Assembly (NCBI RefSeq): GCF_038039215.1
Contig: NZ_JBBPCL010000001.1
Span: 2,728,001-2,792,000 of the forward strand
Length of the DNA: 64,000 bases
Direction of reading: 5' to 3'
Source: Pseudonocardia sp. T1-2H
GTDB lineage: Bacteria; Actinomycetota; Actinomycetes; Mycobacteriales; Pseudonocardiaceae
The notes below the pieces were generated by a model. That model had not been told where the DNA came from, did not search any database, and worked only from the letters and a program-made list of their open reading frames with translations. This document shows positions 61,801-64,000 of this stretch, piece after piece. A program made the translations under genes and the position numbers. Numbering within the stretch: position 1 is the stretch's first letter; each line of letters starts with the position of its first letter.

Positions 61801-62331
61801 CTCGTGCGCCGCAGCGGGGTGCCCCGGCTCCGCGAGCTGCTCGCCGTCGAGGTAGGAGGACGGGCCGACGTGCTGCGGGTGCGGGCCGCGCTGCGCGAGC
61901 TGGAGGCGATCGCGGGGGAGCTGCCGGCCGCGGCGCCCAGCGCCGAGAACCTGCGCTACCAGCTCGACCGGATCCGGTCCGGGGCCCGCGAGCTCGCCGA
62001 GGCGGACCTCGTCGATGCGCTGCGGGCGGGGCGCCCGGCGCTGTCGGACGAGGACCGGGCCGCGGCGGAGAAGCTGCTGGGCATGGCCGGTGACCTGCCG
62101 GCCGCGCGGCTCGGCCTGCCGGACGGCGCGGGTGCGGACGACGTGCGGCTGGCGGCGGCCGCGCAGCTCTCGCGGTGGCGGCTGCGGGCGTCGCAGCCGC
62201 TGGCGACGAAGGACTTCCGGGACGCGGCCGCGGTGCTGGTCCGGACGTGCGAGCACCTGGTCTCCGCGGCACCGGCGACCGAGCCGGCCCCGCCCGGGGA
62301 CCCCGTCCGCCGCGCCGGCGCCCAGGCCTGA
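58840..62331 (+). CDS. Large sensor histidine kinase fused to a P-loop (GTPase-like) domain
   Basis: 1163 residues. About ten TM helices (1-375), GAF-like domain (about 395-500), HisKA_3 with QERRRIERDLHDGAQHQLVS and His538, complete HATPase (N-box LESVNNAHKHAPG, DEGPGF, AGRGLRNLAARI), then an acidic/Pro linker and a C-terminal domain from about 780. That domain has a P-loop-like VDGPPGVGVSTLV (842-850) in which Val848 replaces the Walker lysine, a VVLLLDG strand, a LPRADEAG element resembling the GTPase (N/T)KxD motif, and HTVVPVSGLLALAG. It resembles the dynamin-like GTPase domains of actinobacteria but is probably unable to hydrolyse nucleotide. GTG start overlaps the previous stop. Confidence 0.82.
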   Translation: MSGSGRAARGAFLAVLAVCVVVAVGWLAVGAYVAIVRYWPGALEAAEAAGAAGSRWSAAVAAAAPASEPLDQAVLDYALSLANLVIAVILLLLGGRAWSLRLLALAMVGSAGAFNLQAHAAAAAVQAATGFGVGGLHQIVLHGIASAAYILALLVFPAPADSAWWDARPGARSSRFGLAVVGVGVLVVVGFGTALLRHTASCVLFFGFLVPVTGVVVLPRRIKAGRTAELRTQARLVFSLLVAASAGVVVLGISTLLLWELGVPGLTLYDPTAHGGGSEPLALLFWSSRLAAAAIAVAMLVALRADRLWTAERVFSRGLAAALAIALVGGGVVCVQAVATQAGFGTLGSLLPAAVLAALAFLPVYTTVEGLTDRLLFGHRPTPYRALADVAALSRTTSHAPDLARVAEAVGEALGATTCRLTVVRPGLRDRTYAWSAAGVPAGEQGDLVAVPVRSGESRIGTLAVDRAAVAGLHAERRHLLEDIADSLGAVVDASRLGIELERQLRAALAHAAGIAGSRRQAVSEMDQERRRIERDLHDGAQHQLVSLRLVLGMVEHEVENGRLSQAAERLGVLAGQLDTAEAVLAETASGVRSMALAEHGLVAALEAELTGPHATVRIESGLDPDRRFPIELESAVYFCCLESVNNAHKHAPGAGIVVRFDETGGRLQFTVRDEGPGFELPAPNQVGPRAASAGRGLRNLAARIVAVGGLVDIRSAPGQGTVVEGSVPVPAAELGAAIAAEAFTPDGAARPLEVPAGPDHRAPDRPRPDLHEATEAMRAVVAEPSPGPPPAVDEPDVRTLHGRVRAVVAEARGGVTAAVPAARLAAVAERLDGPVRIGVDGPPGVGVSTLVSALTRAVEPIAGAVVVEGTVDADAVVLLLDGTPVDTGAAPAVGVLPRADEAGTDPWREVERLLADPGVRRACHTVVPVSGLLALAGAGLDDADLAELRDGTATGRSLADRLGATGLQLAVEHARAGASTEALRAELVRRSGVPRLRELLAVEVGGRADVLRVRAALRELEAIAGELPAAAPSAENLRYQLDRIRSGARELAEADLVDALRAGRPALSDEDRAAAEKLLGMAGDLPAARLGLPDGAGADDVRLAAAAQLSRWRLRASQPLATKDFRDAAAVLVRTCEHLVSAAPATEPAPPGDPVRRAGAQA

Positions 62332-62437
62332 CGTCCTGCGCCGTTCGGCCCATCCCCGATCGTCCGGGTGGAACCGTCGGGCCCCGGTGATTGACTGTCC
62401 GCGGCGTCGGGGGACGGCACGGTGGCAAGGGGTGACG

Positions 62438-63781
62438 GTGATCCCTGATGTTTCGGGCGGCTCGGGCGTGACCGGTGTTCTCGGGCTGGCGCTGCAGGTG
62501 GGGCGCACGCCCGCCGCAGACCTCGATCTCGGCGCGATGCTCTCGGGCGTCTGCGCGAGCCTGCCGGCGGCGCTGGGCGTCTCGGGTGCGGTGATCGTGC
62601 TGGCGGAGCCGCCGGACCCGGTGAGCGGCGCCGTCTTCGGGTCGGACGAGGCGTCCGCCCGGCTGGGGTTGCTGCAGCACCGCGCCGGTTCCGGGCCGGT
62701 CCTCGGCGCCCTACGGTCCGGCCGCGCGATGGTCACGCCGGATCTCACCCGGATCGGCCCGCCCGAGCTCGCGGCCGCCGCCGCGGACGCCGGCCTCGTC
62801 GTCTCGGTGGCCGTGCCGCTGGCGCTCGACGGTCACGTGATCGGCGGTCTGCAGCTGCTCGGTCACCCCGGCGTGCGGATGGACTCGCACCTGGCGGACG
62901 AGCTGTCCCCGCTGGTCGAGGCGCTGTCTGCGCGTCTCGCGGACGTCCGGGAGCTGAGCCGGTGCAGGGCCGCGGCCGCCCGGTCGACGGCCGGGCGGGA
63001 GCGCTCCGCGCCCGTCGAGCAGGCCATGGGGATGCTGGCCGAGCGGTATCGGACGGACATCGAGGAGGCCGGCCGGTATCTGCGCAGCCAGGCCGGGAAC
63101 ACCGGTCGTGAGCTCGCCGAGATGGCGGCTGCGGTGATCGAGCGCCGGGACGGCGACGGCGCCGTCGCACCGACCGTGCCGGGGCCGCGGGAGGGCGGGC
63201 CGGGGGAGCGGGTGGAGCCCGCCCCACCCGCGGGGACGGGCGGACACCGGCGGGCGGTCCGTCCCGCGGACGAGGCACCGCCGGAGGACCTGCGGGCCCG
63301 CGAGGACCGGTTCCGGGAGGCGCGTTCCCGGGGCGCGGAGCCGCGCCGCCCGCGAGACACCCGGGCTGAGGGTCGACCCGGCCCGCATTCGACTCTGCCC
63401 GCGCAGCCCGGCCCCGCGCAGCCCGGCACCGTTCGGCCCCTCCCGGCCGAGGCGCGGGCGGCCGGAGCGCCGCCGCAGCCGCGGTCCGGCGAGGCGTCCG
63501 CCACCGCGCAGACGCAGGCGATCACCGTACGGCGGCCCGGCGGCGGTCCGGAGGTACCGCCCGGGCCGCGACTCCCGCAGGGGAGCCTGGTCCCGCCCGC
63601 ATCGGACTTCCCGGAACTGCTCCCACGGGCGCTCGGGGAGCCGCACCCCGCGGAACCGTGGCCGGACCTCGCGCGCGGCCGCCCGGCGCCCCGGCCCCAC
63701 GAGGGCCTCGCGGAGCCGGGACCGGGGACGGCCGCGCCGGGCGCGCGCCCCCGCGCCCGGCACCGCCGTGACGACGACTGA
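62438..63781 (+). CDS. GAF-ANTAR regulator with long disordered tail
   Basis: A 447-residue protein. GAF domain at about 15-165 (LQVGRTPAADLDLGAMLSGV, SVAVPLALDGHVIGGLQLLG), ANTAR RNA-binding helices at about 180-230 (PVEQAMGMLAERYRTDIEEA, GRYLRSQAGNTGRELAEMAA), then about 215 residues rich in Pro/Arg/Ala/Gly without domains. ANTAR proteins act as antiterminators binding paired hairpins in RNA. GTG at 62438 with AAGGGG; GTG 62432 also possible. The tail is unusual for the family and has normal codon bias. Confidence 0.85.
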   Translation: MIPDVSGGSGVTGVLGLALQVGRTPAADLDLGAMLSGVCASLPAALGVSGAVIVLAEPPDPVSGAVFGSDEASARLGLLQHRAGSGPVLGALRSGRAMVTPDLTRIGPPELAAAAADAGLVVSVAVPLALDGHVIGGLQLLGHPGVRMDSHLADELSPLVEALSARLADVRELSRCRAAAARSTAGRERSAPVEQAMGMLAERYRTDIEEAGRYLRSQAGNTGRELAEMAAAVIERRDGDGAVAPTVPGPREGGPGERVEPAPPAGTGGHRRAVRPADEAPPEDLRAREDRFREARSRGAEPRRPRDTRAEGRPGPHSTLPAQPGPAQPGTVRPLPAEARAAGAPPQPRSGEASATAQTQAITVRRPGGGPEVPPGPRLPQGSLVPPASDFPELLPRALGEPHPAEPWPDLARGRPAPRPHEGLAEPGPGTAAPGARPRARHRRDDD

Positions 63782-63862
63782 CAGCCGAGCCCGTCCGTGA
63801 TCGTCCGCACGCCTCCCGCCCGGCGCTGGCGGGGGCCGGGTACGGCACGTAGGGTTCGGATC

Positions 63863-63960
63863 CGTCACCGCGGGAGCACTCACGATCCGAGGCTGAGAGG
63901 ACGGCAGGACCGGCCGTCGACCGTTCGTACCTGACCCGGTTAGCACCGGCGTAGGGAGGA
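63863..63960 (+). promoter_or_regulatory. TPP (thiamine pyrophosphate) riboswitch
   Basis: Matches the THI element: GCGGGAGC (63870-63877), GGCTGAGAGG at 63891-63900 (the conserved CUGAGA pyrimidine-sensor), a variable P3 arm, ACCTGACCCGGTTAGCACC (63930-63946; consensus ACCUGAUCYGGxUAAUxCC), and GGCGTAGGGAGG at the 3' end. The terminal GGGAGGA is also the ribosome site for the TTG at 63966, so ligand binding likely blocks translation initiation, the usual mode in actinobacteria. Confidence 0.92.
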
Positions 63961-63965
63961 ACGCG

Positions 63966-64000
63966 TTGCGCGTCTCTGCACGTCGTCGTCTGAGGGCGAT
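63966..64000 (+). CDS. Thiamine-regulated gene, first codons only
   Basis: TTG at 63966, five bases after GGGAGGA, opens LRVSARRRLRA before the window ends. The basic start would fit a signal peptide, so a thiamine-precursor ABC receptor is a guess. The product cannot be identified. Confidence 0.55.
   Translation, partial: MRVSARRRLRA

Noticed and set aside
59134..62748. 1204-codon leftward open frame opposite the large kinase
   Set aside because: Shadow of the kinase gene; no domains, composition Arg/Gly/Pro-rich.

Overview
This is a chromosomal segment from a very GC-rich actinomycete. The gene content (a SigB-type sigma factor, DUF3039, DUF3099 and DUF7455 proteins, class I PHA synthase genes, many GTG starts and 4-base ATGA/GTGA overlaps) suggests Pseudonocardia or a close relative. 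That placement is inference from content. No rRNA, tRNA, prophage, transposase or CRISPR array was seen.

Layout. 1-5.4 kb: two divergent APC permeases, an IclR regulator, an MFS exporter and a Cys-rich pentapeptide-repeat protein. 5.4-14.9 kb: a sugar or cyclitol catabolic island with a TIM-barrel isomerase, SDR, PhyH-type dioxygenase, LacI regulator with palindromic operator, two damaged Gfo/Idh/MocA oxidoreductases, a sugar ABC transporter and a GntR regulator with inverted-repeat operator. 15-20.2 kb: a Liv-type branched-chain amino acid/amide ABC transporter. 20.4-24.7 kb: PucR regulator, phosphonatase-like HAD, flavin reductase and aldehyde dehydrogenase. 24.9-30.6 kb: sigB, then a PHA locus (synthase-like hydrolase, class I phaC, XRE regulator, phasin). 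30.8-36.4 kb: housekeeping genes (dtd, methyltransferase, HhH-GPD, ArsR, DUF3099, PfkB kinase plus PsuG, DUF3039). 36.4-40 kb: a tightly coupled operon of BrkB-like membrane protein, catalytically altered PhaC paralogue and PHA depolymerase. 40.3-44.2 kb: helicase, a repeat-rich non-coding kilobase, DUF7455 and an EamA transporter. 44.6-49.4 kb: xylose-type ABC transporter with a ROK regulator. 49.4-56 kb: a DUF6777/PIG-L remnant, two membrane-anchored Hsp70-like ATPases (one joined to a 7-blade propeller) and a YcnI-like protein. 56-63.8 kb: three sensor kinases (one fused to a degenerate P-loop domain), a LuxR regulator and a GAF-ANTAR protein. The window ends in a TPP riboswitch with the first codons of its target gene.

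Most unusual features. (1) Two unrelated operon junctions, at 2.04 kb and 39.0 kb, carry tandem 38-nt units. Each unit is a 13-codon micro-ORF whose TGA overlaps the next start, so the stop/start coupling is passed through the array into the downstream gene. The two loci share two identical 13-mers, so they look like copies of one dispersed element. (2) Several genes are broken by single-base changes or deletions: ABC ATPase, two MocA oxidoreductases, DUF7455, Hsp70-propeller, DUF6777 and PIG-L. This means either real gene decay or assembly errors. (3) There is a histidine kinase joined to a P-loop domain that lacks the Walker lysine. (4) A PhaC paralogue has lost the catalytic Cys and His. 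(5) An identical 12-bp element lies upstream of both PHA transcription units.
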